Shown here piece after piece: positions 35,577 through 44,372 of a stretch of 64,000 nucleotides of DNA. This DNA is from Streptomyces pyxinae (GTDB taxonomy: Bacteria > Actinomycetota > Actinomycetes > Streptomycetales > Streptomycetaceae). Position numbers and translations under genes: made by a program. The stretch's first letter is position 1; each line of letters begins with the position of its first letter. Below the pieces are notes generated by a model. It saw only the letters and a list, made by a program, of their open reading frames with translations, was not told the DNA's origin and searched no databases. The stretch lies in the NCBI RefSeq assembly GCF_024756275.1, contig NZ_JANUGQ010000031.1, positions 1 to 64,000 on the forward strand. Direction: 5' to 3'.

Positions 35577-36917
35577 ATGACCGGCACAGACGATGTACTG
35601 CTTGTCCACGGCGGAACCCCGCTGGAGGGCGAGATCCGCGTCCGCGGCGCGAAGAACCTCGTGCCCAAGGCGATGGTCGCCGCCCTGCTCGGCAGCGGGC
35701 CGAGCCGGCTGCGCAATGTGCCGGACATCCGCGATGTCCGGGTCGTACGCGGCCTGCTCCAGCTGCACGGGGTGACCGTCCGCCCCGGTGAGGAGCCGGG
35801 CGAGCTGGTACTGGACCCGACCCATGTGGAATCGGCCAATGTCGCCGACATCGACGCCCACGCGGGCTCCTCCCGCATCCCGATCCTCTTCTGCGGCCCG
35901 CTGCTGCACCGGCTGGGCCACGCCTTCATCCCGGGGCTGGGCGGCTGCGACATCGGCGGCCGGCCGATCGACTTCCACTTCGACGTGCTCCGCCAGTTCG
36001 GCGCGACCATCGAGAAGCGGGCGGACGGCCAGTACCTGGAGGCCCCGCAGCGGCTGCGCGGCACCAAGATCCGGCTGCCCTACCCGTCGGTCGGTTCCAC
36101 CGAGCAGGTGCTGCTCACCGCCGTCCTGGCGGAGGGTGTCACCGAGCTGTCCAACGCGGCCGTGGAGCCGGAGATCGAGGACCTCATCTGCGTGCTGCAG
36201 AAGATGGGCGCCATCATCTCCATGGACACCGACCGGACCATCCGGATCACCGGTGTGGACAAGCTCGGCGGCTACACCCACCGGGCGCTCCCGGACCGCC
36301 TGGAGGCGGCCTCCTGGGCGTCGGCGGCGCTGGCCACCGAGGGCAACATCTATGTGCGCGGCGCCCAGCAGCGCTCGATGATGACCTTCCTCAACACCTA
36401 CCGGAAGGTGGGCGGTGCCTTCGAGATCGACGACGAGGGCATCCGCTTCTGGCACCCGGGCGGCTCGCTCAACGCGATCGCCCTGGAGACGGACGTGCAC
36501 CCCGGCTTCCAGACCGACTGGCAGCAGCCGCTGGTGGTGGCGCTGACCCAGGCGGCCGGGCTCTCCATCGTCCACGAGACGGTGTACGAGTCGCGGCTGG
36601 GCTTCACCTCGGCGCTCAACCAGATGGGTGCCCACATCCAGCTGTACCGGGAGTGCCTGGGCGGCTCCGACTGCCGCTTCGGGCAGCGGAACTTCCTCCA
36701 TTCGGCGGTTGTCTCCGGCCCGACCAAGCTCCAGGGCGCCGATCTGGTCATCCCCGACCTGCGCGGCGGCTTCTCGTACCTGATCGCCGCGCTGGCGGCC
36801 CAGGGCACCTCGCGGGTGCACGGCATCGAGCTGATCAACCGCGGCTACGAGAACTTCATGGAGAAGCTCGTGGAGCTCGGCGCCAAGGTCGAGCTGCCGG
36901 GCGCGACCGTCGTCTGA
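35577..36917 (+). CDS. murA: MurA-family UDP-N-acetylglucosamine 1-carboxyvinyltransferase
   Basis: A 446-aa enzyme of the first committed step of peptidoglycan synthesis, adding enolpyruvate to UDP-GlcNAc. The catalytic Cys is Cys124 in GLGGCDIGGRPID; Lys in RGAKNLVPKAM and the C-terminal LRGGFSYLIAALAA match MurA substrate loops. A cysteine at this position suggests fosfomycin-sensitive type. ATG 35577 (MTGTDDVLL) starts the normal domain. Streptomyces can carry two MurA homologues, so this may be one of a pair. It is monocistronic by spacing. Confidence 0.92.
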   Translation: MTGTDDVLLVHGGTPLEGEIRVRGAKNLVPKAMVAALLGSGPSRLRNVPDIRDVRVVRGLLQLHGVTVRPGEEPGELVLDPTHVESANVADIDAHAGSSRIPILFCGPLLHRLGHAFIPGLGGCDIGGRPIDFHFDVLRQFGATIEKRADGQYLEAPQRLRGTKIRLPYPSVGSTEQVLLTAVLAEGVTELSNAAVEPEIEDLICVLQKMGAIISMDTDRTIRITGVDKLGGYTHRALPDRLEAASWASAALATEGNIYVRGAQQRSMMTFLNTYRKVGGAFEIDDEGIRFWHPGGSLNAIALETDVHPGFQTDWQQPLVVALTQAAGLSIVHETVYESRLGFTSALNQMGAHIQLYRECLGGSDCRFGQRNFLHSAVVSGPTKLQGADLVIPDLRGGFSYLIAALAAQGTSRVHGIELINRGYENFMEKLVELGAKVELPGATVV

Positions 36918-37188
36918 CCGGCCGCCACCCGGCCGCCCGGCAGTCCGGCTCTTCGGCCGGTTGTCGCCCGCCCGGCCGGTCCTCCGATCGGGCGGCTCTC
37001 CGGTGATCGCCCGGCCGGCTCACGGTCGGCCGGCTGGCCGGCTCGCGGTCCGGCCGGCTGCCGACCCACCGCCCGGCTGACCGTACGTCACCCCGGGTGC
37101 GGGCCGGGCGAGTTGACGCTCCGCCGGCCGGTGGCGCGCCCGGCCCGGTGGGCCCGCGGCACCCGGCCCCCTGGCCCCTGGCTTCAGC

Positions 37189-37217
37189 GAAGGCCCCCGT
37201 CACCGGCGGGGGCCTTC
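37189..37217 (+). terminator. murA: Hairpin, probable murA transcript terminator
   Basis: GAAGGCCCCCG / CGGGGGCCTTC, perfect 11-bp stem with a 7-nt loop, 272 nt past the murA stop. Confidence 0.5.
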
Positions 37218-37676
37218 GGCGTCTCCCCGGCCGGGCACCGCCCGGGCCCGCCCCCTTCGCGTACGAGTACGGGCAGGCGCAACCGGTACGGCACGGACCG
37301 TGCCCGTACCCGGGCGCCGGCGGCCCGGACCGTACCCGTACCGCCGGGGCCGGAGCCCCTGCCCGTACCGCCGGGCCGCCTCCGTACCCGTACACGGGCG
37401 GACCGGGCAGACGGGGACGGCCGTACGTCCCCGTCTGCGGCCCCGGCCCCGTGGCGGGCCCGCCGAATCTCCCCGTACGGCCCCTGTGGCGCCGTACGGC
37501 CCGGCGGGCCCCGGAAACCGCCTCCGCACGGCCCCGTACGGCCCTGACCGACCCGTACGACCCCGTACGACCTCGGGTGACGCCGTACCGGGCCCATGGC
37601 GTCCCCGAACCATCGGCGGGGCGGGGCCGGCACCCCGCGCGCCGGCGGGACCGGCGAAGACGAGCCGGGACGGACG

Positions 37677-37714
37677 AAGGGCGGCCACCCGGCAAACACC
37701 GGGTGGCCGCCCTT
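37677..37714 (-). terminator. hup: Terminator of hup
   Basis: 16-bp perfect stem (AAGGGCGGCCACCCGG / CCGGGTGGCCGCCCTT) with loop CAAACA, 66 nt past the HU stop. Confidence 0.85.
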
Positions 37715-37779
37715 GACGCGCCTGGGGCCGACCGCCGCTCGGGGCCCTCGGCCCTCCGGCGGTTCGTGTGCCCTGGGGC

Positions 37780-38061
37780 TTACTTGCCCTTCGCGGCTTC
37801 CTTGAGCTTCGAACCCGCGGAGACCTTCACGCTGTAACCCGCCGGAATGTTGATGGGGTCGCCGGTCTGCGGGTTGCGCGCGGTGCGAGCGGCACGGTGG
37901 GTGCGCTCGAAGGTCAGGAAGCCGGGGATGGTGACCTTCTCGTCGCCCTTGGCGACGACCTCGCCGACGGTCTCGGCGAGCGCGGCCAGCACGGCGTCGG
38001 CGTCCTTGCGGGTCACCTCGGCACGGTCGGCCAGGGCGGCCACCAGCTCACTGCGGTTCAT
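37780..38061 (-). CDS. hup: HU-type DNA-binding protein
   Basis: A 93-aa nucleoid protein with the HU fold: MNRSELVAALADRAEVTRK N-terminal helices, the TIPGFLTFERTHRAARTARNPQTGDPI arm region (conserved GF, RxxRxARNP), and a Lys-rich end. HU compacts DNA. This short form (no C-terminal Lys/Ala extension) corresponds to the housekeeping HupA rather than the long HupS. ATG 38061 follows GGGAG at 8 nt. Confidence 0.95.
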   Translation of the reverse strand: MNRSELVAALADRAEVTRKDADAVLAALAETVGEVVAKGDEKVTIPGFLTFERTHRAARTARNPQTGDPINIPAGYSVKVSAGSKLKEAAKGK

Positions 38062-38462
38062 GTTGTTACTCCCGTGTTCTTCTTGCCTGTGAGGCGTGAG
38101 ATCGAAGCCGATGCTGCCAGGGCCCTCGGACAGGTCCCGGACCCGGGTCTGCTGTCAGACCCTCGCGCCCGAATAGGCATCCTGCCCCCACCAGCGGCGG
38201 TAAAGCCAATCCGGCACCCGCCGGGGTCACACGAAAAGCGCCACGAGACGGGTGCGGTGACGGTCGGTCGACACCCGGAGGACGCACCGCAGCCGGGCCC
38301 GGAACGCCGGGCCCGGACCGTGCGCGGGGCGTCACTTTCCGCGTCGCCCGCGCGCCCCGGCGCGGTCCGCCCACCCGGCCGGTTACGCCATCAGCATGAT
38401 GATCAGACCGGAACCGAGTGTGACCACCGGACCATCCGCCAATCGGCGGGCCGACCCTGCTG
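38062..38462. other. Intergenic region between malic enzyme and hup
   Basis: 401 bp, hup promoter region. It contains a direct repeat GCCGGGCCCGGA (near 38292-38316) and a short CCGCC-AATC-GGCGG hairpin near 38438-38451. No gene. Confidence 0.5.
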
Positions 38463-39890
38463 TCAGATGGTCGTAGGGGCGGAGACGGTGACGCCCGCTG
38501 CCTTCGCGGCGTCCCGGACGGCGCCCGCGACGGCGCCGGCCACCTTGTCGTTGAAGACCGAGGGGATGATGTAGTTCGGGTTCAGCTCGTCGTCGGTGAC
38601 CACGTCCGCCAGCGCCGCCGCGGCGGCCAGCATCATCTCGGTGTTGACGGTCCGCGACTGGGCGTCCAGCAGGCCCCGGAAGACACCCGGGAAGACCAGC
38701 ACATTGTTGATCTGGTTGGGGAAGTCCGAGCGGCCGGTGGCCACCACGGCCGCCGTCCGGCGGGCGGTCGCCGGGTCCACCTCGGGGTCCGGGTTCGCGA
38801 GTGCGAACACGATCGCGTCGTCCGCCATGGCCGCCACGTCGTCGCCGTCGAGCACATCCGGGGCGGAGACGCCGATGAAGACGTCGGCGCCGGCCACGGC
38901 CTCCTTGAGGGTGCCGGTGACGCCGTCCGGGTTGGTGTTGTCCGCGATCCAGCGGAGCGCCGAATCGGGCTCGCCCAGGTCGTCCCGGCCGGCGTGCACC
39001 ACACCGTGGATGTCCGCCACCACCGCGTGCTTGACGCCCGCCGCCAGCAGCAGCTTCAGGATGGCCGTACCGGCCGCGCCGGCGCCGGACATGACCACCC
39101 GGACGTCGCCGGTGGCCTTGTTGACCACCCGCAGCGCGTTGGTCAGCGCGGCGAGCACCACGATGGCGGTGCCGTGCTGGTCGTCGTGGAAGACCGGGAT
39201 GTCCAGCGCCTCGCGCAGCCGCGCCTCGATCTCGAAGCAGCGGGGCGCGGAGATGTCCTCCAGGTTGATGCCCGCGAAGCCGGGGGCGATGGCCCGGACG
39301 ATCTCCACGATGGCGTCGGTGTCCTGGGTGTCCAGGCAGATCGGCCAGGCGTCGATGCCGGCGAACCGCTTGAACAGCGCCGCCTTGCCCTCCATGACCG
39401 GGAGCGCCGCCTTGGGGCCGATGTTGCCGAGGCCGAGCACCGCCGAGCCGTCGGTGACCACGGCGACGGAGTTGCGCTTGATGGTCAGCCGGCGGGCGTC
39501 CTCGGGGTTCTCCGCGATCGCGGTGCAGACCCGGGCGACACCGGGGGTGTACACCATGGAGAGATCGTCACGGTTGCGGATGGGATGCTTGGAGGCCATC
39601 TCGATCTTGCCGCCGAGGTGCATCAGGAACGTCCGGTCGGAGACCTTGCCGAGCACCACGCCCTCGATGCCGCGCAGCTTGCCCACGATCTCGTCGGCGT
39701 GCGCGGTGGACGTGGCCGCGATGGTCACGTCGATCCGCAGCTTCTCGTGGCCGGACGCGGTCACATCGAGGCCGGTGACGGAGCCGCCGGAGGACTCCAC
39801 GGCCGTGGTGAGCTGGGAGACCGCGGTTCCGCTCGCGGGCACCTCCAGCCGGACCGTCATCGAGTACGAGACGCTGGGCGCCGTTGCCAT
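38463..39890 (-). CDS. NAD(P)-dependent malic enzyme with N-terminal ACT domain
   Basis: A 475-aa enzyme that oxidatively decarboxylates malate to pyruvate. Residues 1-85 form an ACT domain (SYSMTVRLEVPASGTAVSQL), then malic enzyme N-terminal domain (ASKHPIRNRDDLSMVYTPGVA, HDDQHGTAIV metal/substrate motifs) and the NAD-binding domain (VMSGAGAAGTAIL, Rossmann). The short C-terminus matches bacterial NAD-type enzymes. ATG 39890 has GAGG upstream. ACT domains usually sense amino acids, so allosteric control is likely. The upstream IR at 39974 may regulate it. Confidence 0.92.
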   Translation of the reverse strand: MATAPSVSYSMTVRLEVPASGTAVSQLTTAVESSGGSVTGLDVTASGHEKLRIDVTIAATSTAHADEIVGKLRGIEGVVLGKVSDRTFLMHLGGKIEMASKHPIRNRDDLSMVYTPGVARVCTAIAENPEDARRLTIKRNSVAVVTDGSAVLGLGNIGPKAALPVMEGKAALFKRFAGIDAWPICLDTQDTDAIVEIVRAIAPGFAGINLEDISAPRCFEIEARLREALDIPVFHDDQHGTAIVVLAALTNALRVVNKATGDVRVVMSGAGAAGTAILKLLLAAGVKHAVVADIHGVVHAGRDDLGEPDSALRWIADNTNPDGVTGTLKEAVAGADVFIGVSAPDVLDGDDVAAMADDAIVFALANPDPEVDPATARRTAAVVATGRSDFPNQINNVLVFPGVFRGLLDAQSRTVNTEMMLAAAAALADVVTDDELNPNYIIPSVFNDKVAGAVAGAVRDAAKAAGVTVSAPTTI

Positions 39891-39973
39891 GGCCGAGTTC
39901 CTCTGCTTTCCCTGAGCTTCGTTGCCGCCCCGCTCCGGCGGACGGCCGGGGAGGAGCCCTCCGATGGTCGCAC

Positions 39974-39987
39974 CTACTTGCGAGTAG
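39974..39987 (-). promoter_or_regulatory. Inverted repeat upstream of malic enzyme
   Basis: CTACT-TGCG-AGTAG within ACCTACTTGCGAGTAGCAGGT, about 84-97 nt upstream of the malic enzyme start in an unusually A/T-rich stretch. A candidate operator or promoter element. Confidence 0.35.
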
Positions 39988-40084
39988 CAGGTAATACGGT
40001 CATTGATTTATCGGAAACCTTTTTCCACCTTGCGAGAGACGGACGCTCTAGGGTGCCGACCGGAGACACTCATCACCTGGGGTT

Positions 40085-40225
40085 TCGCGACGATTCACCG
40101 GACTTTTCCGGAGATGTCCACGGACTTCCGGGGATCCCGCATCCTTCCGGAGACTTCGGGGACTTCACCGGACTTCCCGGCATTTTCCGGGGATCTTCCG
40201 TGGATTTTCCGGGGGATTACCGGGC
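40085..40225. repeat. TTCCGG-rich degenerate repeat array
   Basis: About ten short units of the type GGACTTTTCCGGGGAT occur within 140 bp; TTCACCGGACTT appears twice, about 70 bp apart. It is T-rich compared with its surroundings. Confidence 0.7.
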
Positions 40226-40458
40226 CGGGAACGCCGACAGGCCCGTGCCCCTGCCCTCGGAGGGAAGGAGACGGACCTGTCGGGTACGAATGGGTGGCAC
40301 CGACCCGCCATGCTCGCCTCGCGGCAAGTGGTCGCTCGTAGCGACGAAGGTTGGGCCCGGGGGCTTGGATCGAGCCGGTGCCATCACCCAGGCTAACAAA
40401 GTGACGCCCGAAAGCGAGGGCGCGCCCGGACCCGGATCCCCGCCCCCGGGCATCCGGG

Positions 40459-40514
40459 CCCTCCGGCCCCCATCGGGCCGGGCCGGACGGCCCGGCCCGA
40501 TGGGGGCCGGAGGG
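40459..40514. terminator. 26-bp perfect hairpin
   Basis: Positions 40459-40484 and 40489-40514 are perfect reverse complements (left arm begins CCCTCCGGCC, right arm ends GGCCGGAGGG) around a 4-nt loop GGAC. It may terminate helD (minus) at a distance or a plus-strand RNA; it is the longest perfect stem in the window. Confidence 0.55.
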
Positions 40515-40629
40515 AGAGCCGGCCACCGCGGGCGGAACACCCCCGCGTCCCGCGGCAACCGGCCGCCGCGACGGGAACGGTCCTGACGGGAACAAGCCCC
40601 GTGCCGGGGCCACCCGCCCCCGGGTCGGT

Positions 40630-40985
40630 CACGCGGCCGGCCCAGGGACGCGGCCGCCGGGTCAGCCGCGCAGCCGGCTCAGCCGCGCGCAGCCGAGCCT
40701 GGGCCCGGCCGACTCAGCCGCACGGCCGGCTCAGGGCGCAGCCGCCGGCTCAGCCGCGCGGCCGGGCACAGCCGGCCCAGGGACGCGGCCGGCTCAGCCG
40801 CGCGGCCGGGCACAGGCCACAGCCGGCCCCGGGCACAGCCGGCACACGGGCGCGGCGGCCCTGGGTACAGCCGACCCAGGGCGCAGCCGGCACGGCCGCA
40901 CACGGACGCGGCGGCTCAGGGCGCAGCCGCCGTAGCCGAGCCGGGGCGCCGCCGGGTCAGCCGCGCGGCCGGCTCGGGGCGCGGT
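40630..40985. repeat. GC-rich interspersed repeats of CGCGGCCGGCTCAGCCG
   Basis: Many degenerate copies of CGCGGCCGGCTCAGCCGCGC and CGGCACA/CGGGCACAGCCGG type words lie immediately 3' of helD. Unit length varies (about 17-35 bp). Confidence 0.6.
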
Positions 40986-40992
40986 CGCCGGG

Positions 40993-43323
40993 TCAGTCGC
41001 GCAGCAGGTCCGGTACGCCGAGCGCGTCCGGCTCGTCGCGCGGTCCGGAGACCACGGTGAGCTGCCGGGTGGCGCGGGTGAGCGCCACGTACAGCACCCG
41101 CAGGCCCGCCGGGGACTCGTCCGCGATCTCGGCGGGCGAGACCACCAGGGTGGCGTCGTACTCCAGGCCCTTCGCCTCCAGGCTGCCCAGCGCCACCACC
41201 CGGTCGCCCAGCTCCGTCACCCAGCCGGCCGCCTCGGCGCGCCGGTCCATGGCGACCACCACGCCGACCGTGCCGTCCACCTGGTCCAGCAGCCGGCGGG
41301 CCTCCGCCCGTACCGTCCCGGCGAGGTCACCGCCGCCCGCCGCCTCCCCGGCGCCGGCCGCCACGAACCGGGGCTCCAGGCCCGTCGAGCGCACCGCCCG
41401 GGGGGCCACCGACCCCGGCATGGCGAGGGCCAGCACCCGGGAGGCCAGCTCCGCGATCTCGGCCGGGTTGCGGTAGTTGACGGTCAGCTCGAAGCGGCGG
41501 CGCGGCCGGGAGCCCAGCGCCTCGTCCCGCGCCTCGGCCGCCTCGTCCGGCACCGACCAGGAGGACTGGGCCGGGTCCCCGACCACCGTCCAGGTGGCGT
41601 GGCGGCCCCGCCGGCCGACCATCCGCCACTGCATGGGCGTCAGGTCCTGGGCCTCGTCGACGATGACATGGGCGTACTCGGTCCGCTCCTGGGCCAGCCG
41701 CTCGGCCCGCTCCCGCTGGCTCTCCTCCCGTACCGGCATCAGCTCCTCCAGGCCGGTGAGCTGGTCCAGCGGGTCCAGCTCCCGCTTCCTGCGGGGTCTG
41801 GCCGGGGTGCCGAGCAGGGTGGCCAGCTCGTCCAGCAGGGCCACGTCGTGCACCGACAGCTCCGTCCGGCGCAGCGCCCGGGCCACCCGCCGGACCTCGC
41901 CGGGGTTGAGCACCCGGCGGGCCCACCGGCCGAGCCGCTTCTCGTCGGCCATCGCGGCGAGCACCCCGCGCGGGGTGAGCTCGGGCCACCAGGCGTCCAG
42001 GAAGGCGGTGAAGGCGTCCTCGGAGGTCACGTCGTCGTCGAAGGAGGCCCGCAGCTCGGCGGCGAGCTCCGGGTCGCTGTGCCGGCCGGCCGCGCCGGAC
42101 TTGGCGTACAGCGCGTCCAGCAGCAGCCGGCGGGCGCGCGGCCGGAGCAGGTTCACCGGGGCGGTGCCGCTCAGCACGGTGTGCCGGATCCGGCGCAGCT
42201 CCTCGGCCTCCAGCTCCAGCCGGCGCCCGAAGGCCACCACCCGGAGCCGTTCCGGGGCCGTACCGCCGACGGGCAGTTCCAGGGCGCCCCGGGCCGCCTT
42301 CCGCAGCACCTTGAGCATCCGGGAGGAGCCCTTGACACGTGCCACGGCCGGTTCGTCGTACGCGGTGGCCTCCGCCCCGTCGACCAGATGGCCGACCGCG
42401 CGGATGGCGACCTGCCCCTCCTCGCCCAGCGAGGGCAGCACGCCCTCGGTGTAGGCGACCAGCAGCGGGGTGGGCGAGACGATCAGGATGCCGCCCGCGT
42501 ACCGGCGCCGGTCCTGGTAGAGGAGATACGCCGCCCGGTGCAGCGCCACGGCGGTCTTGCCGGTGCCCGGGCCGCCCTCCACGTACGTCACCGAGGCGGC
42601 GGGCGCCCGGATGACCTGGTCCTGCTCGGCCTGGATGGACGAGACGATGTCCCGCATGGTGTGGCCGCGCGACCGGCCGAGCGCCGCCATCAGCGCGCCG
42701 TCCCCGATCACCGCCAGCTCGGTGCCGTCCAGGGTGGCGGTCAGCTCGGGGCGCATCAGGTCGTCCTCGACGCCCAGCACCCGGCGGCCCTTGGAGCGGA
42801 TCACCCGGCGCCGCACCACCCGGCCGGGATCGACCGGGGTGGCCCGGTAGAACGGCGCGGCGGCGGGCGCCCGCCAGTCGATGACCAGCGGGGCGTAGTC
42901 GGTGTCCAGCACCCCGATGCGGCCGATGTGCAGGGTCTCCCCGATCTCGGCGCGCTGCCGGCCGTCCTCGGTCCGTACGGCGTCGTCGGCGGGCTCGACC
43001 GAGGTGTACGCGCCGTCCGGGCCGCGCTTGCCGTCCTTGCCGTACAGCAGGTCGACGCGGCCGAAGAGGAAGTCCTCGTACTCGTTGTTGAGCCGGTTGA
43101 GGTGGATGCCGGCCCGGAACACCTGGGCGTCCCGCTCGGCCAGCGCCCCCGGGGTGCCGACCTGGCCGCGCTGGGCGGCGTCGTGCATCAGGAACTCCGC
43201 CTCGTGGATCTTCTCCTCCAGGCGGCGGTACACCTGATCGAGATGGTGCTGTTCGACACCGATCTCGCGGTCCCGGACCGATTCGGCCCCCTCGACCACA
43301 CTGTCGGCTTCCTGCGCGGCCAC
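40993..43323 (-). CDS. helD: HelD-like (UvrD/Rep superfamily 1) helicase, RNA polymerase-associated type
   Basis: A 776-aa ATPase. The N-terminus holds a coiled-coil arm (EQHHLDQVYRRLEEKIHEAEFLMHD, about residues 20-60) then the SF1 core: Walker A YVEGGPGTGKTAVALHRA, DEAQDLTPMQWRM, VVGDPAQSSWS, NYRNPAEIAELA, VALTRATRQLTVV. HelD proteins insert an arm into the RNA polymerase secondary channel and recycle stalled enzyme; some actinobacterial members confer rifamycin tolerance. GTG 43323 has AAGGGGG 7 nt upstream. No rifamycin-associated 19-bp inverted repeat was seen upstream, so a housekeeping member is likelier. Could also be described as plain UvrD-like helicase. Confidence 0.88.
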   Translation of the reverse strand: MAAQEADSVVEGAESVRDREIGVEQHHLDQVYRRLEEKIHEAEFLMHDAAQRGQVGTPGALAERDAQVFRAGIHLNRLNNEYEDFLFGRVDLLYGKDGKRGPDGAYTSVEPADDAVRTEDGRQRAEIGETLHIGRIGVLDTDYAPLVIDWRAPAAAPFYRATPVDPGRVVRRRVIRSKGRRVLGVEDDLMRPELTATLDGTELAVIGDGALMAALGRSRGHTMRDIVSSIQAEQDQVIRAPAASVTYVEGGPGTGKTAVALHRAAYLLYQDRRRYAGGILIVSPTPLLVAYTEGVLPSLGEEGQVAIRAVGHLVDGAEATAYDEPAVARVKGSSRMLKVLRKAARGALELPVGGTAPERLRVVAFGRRLELEAEELRRIRHTVLSGTAPVNLLRPRARRLLLDALYAKSGAAGRHSDPELAAELRASFDDDVTSEDAFTAFLDAWWPELTPRGVLAAMADEKRLGRWARRVLNPGEVRRVARALRRTELSVHDVALLDELATLLGTPARPRRKRELDPLDQLTGLEELMPVREESQRERAERLAQERTEYAHVIVDEAQDLTPMQWRMVGRRGRHATWTVVGDPAQSSWSVPDEAAEARDEALGSRPRRRFELTVNYRNPAEIAELASRVLALAMPGSVAPRAVRSTGLEPRFVAAGAGEAAGGGDLAGTVRAEARRLLDQVDGTVGVVVAMDRRAEAAGWVTELGDRVVALGSLEAKGLEYDATLVVSPAEIADESPAGLRVLYVALTRATRQLTVVSGPRDEPDALGVPDLLRD

Positions 43324-43438
43324 CGAGGCCCCCTTCTGACGTGCACTGGGCAGCCGTCGAGCGTACGCCACGGGGCCCCGGTGTGTCAGGCGCACCGCCC
43401 TCGAACACCAGGTCATACGAGCCGGCGCGCACACCGAA

Positions 43439-43466
43439 GCGCCCGGCCCGTGAACGGGACGGGCGC
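43439..43466 (-). terminator. Terminator of sigU-rsuA
   Basis: Two-part stem GCGCCCG / CGGGCGC and CCCGT / ACGGG with loop GA, about 97 nt past the rsuA stop and upstream of helD. Confidence 0.6.
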
Positions 43467-43562
43467 GATCACCCCCGGCGGCCGGACCCGGGCCGCGCGC
43501 CGGCCGGCGTCCGCCCGGCCATCAAGGCCCCGGCCCCCGCACCGCCCGGGGCGGCCCGGCCG

Positions 43563-44372
43563 TCAGACCCCGACCTCCACCAGCCGCTTGCCGTCGAAGG
43601 TCCGGACCTCGAAGTGGTCGATGTCGGCGCGGTTCATGGCCGAGCCGCCGTGCACATACAGCGGGGAGCGGGCGGCCGGCCGCGGGCTGTCCGGGATGCC
43701 GTACCCCCACTTCGGCACCGACCAGGAGGTGACGACCTCCTCCTCGCCGCTCTTGGAGACGGCGATCAGATTGCACTTCAGCGGACCCTTGACGTTCTTC
43801 AGCTCCAGGACGGTGTGGGTGCCCCAGGCCTTCTTCTCCATGCCCACCGTCGCGGTCACCCCGGTCCCCGCGTCGGTGGCCTCGGCCTTCTCCGGCATGT
43901 GGTGGAAGAAGGCGTCCTCGGCCGGGCTGGTGGGGTGCGGGTCGGCGGTGGCCTGGTGGGTACGGGTGTCGTCGCCCCGGGAGACCACCACGGCGACGGC
44001 CGGGCCGCCGATGATCAGCGCGGCGGCGGCCGCGACCAGACAGCGGGTGCGCCGGCGCCGCCGGGCCCGCTTCACCGCGACCTCGTCCACCAGCCGGTCC
44101 AGCAACCGCGGCCCCGGCACGGCCGCGAGGGCCGGCGGCGGGGGCGGGGGCGGCGGCACGGAGAGTGGCCGGGGCGCCGGTCCCGGGGACTCCGCGAGCA
44201 GGGCGAGCATCGGTTCCATCCCGGAGAACTCCTCCAGGTGCTCCGCGCAGATGTCACAGCCCGCCAGGTGTGCCTCGAAGGCGGTGGCTTCGGCATTGTC
44301 GAGAATGCCGAGCACATAGGCCCCGACGGTGTCGTGCACCGACTCGTTCCCGTGTGCGGCAGGCGACGTCAT
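43563..44372 (-). CDS. rsuA: Zinc-type anti-sigma factor for SigU (RsuA-like)
   Basis: A 269-aa membrane anti-sigma factor. The N-terminus has the ZAS motif His35-x3-Cys39-x2-Cys42 in HLAGCDIC. A Pro/Pro-rich linker (VPPPPPPPPA) leads to one TM helix (CLVAAAAALIIGGPAVAVVV, about residues 110-130) and a 140-residue extracytoplasmic domain. It sequesters the sigma factor until a signal arrives at the membrane. ATG 44372 overlaps the sigma gene stop (ATGA), so the two are coupled. Identity as RsuA is by position with sigU in S. coelicolor. Confidence 0.88.
   Translation of the reverse strand: MTSPAAHGNESVHDTVGAYVLGILDNAEATAFEAHLAGCDICAEHLEEFSGMEPMLALLAESPGPAPRPLSVPPPPPPPPALAAVPGPRLLDRLVDEVAVKRARRRRRTRCLVAAAAALIIGGPAVAVVVSRGDDTRTHQATADPHPTSPAEDAFFHHMPEKAEATDAGTGVTATVGMEKKAWGTHTVLELKNVKGPLKCNLIAVSKSGEEEVVTSWSVPKWGYGIPDSPRPAARSPLYVHGGSAMNRADIDHFEVRTFDGKRLVEVGV

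Larger units (their letters stand above)
36918..37779. other. Long intergenic region, murA to hup, no gene
   Basis: 862 bp with no supported ORF. It has GGCCGGCT repeats (36940-37080), a terminator at 37189, a field of CGTACCCGTACC and CCGTACGGCC repeats (about 37260-37580), and the hup terminator at 37677. Confidence 0.65.
39891..40992. other. 1.1-kb intergenic region with repeats and strong hairpins
   Basis: Lies between malic enzyme and helD, both on minus. In order: promoter region with CTACT-TGCG-AGTAG IR (39974), TTCCGG-rich array (40085-40225), two small hairpins (40234-40283, 40331-40345), a 26-bp perfect hairpin (40459-40514), and a GC-rich repeat field (40630-40985). No protein frame has a convincing domain. 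Confidence 0.7.

Noticed and set aside
40217..40613. Small minus-strand proteins in the 40.2-40.6 kb region
   Set aside because: No ribosome-binding site or domain; they pass through the perfect hairpin, unlikely for coding sequence.
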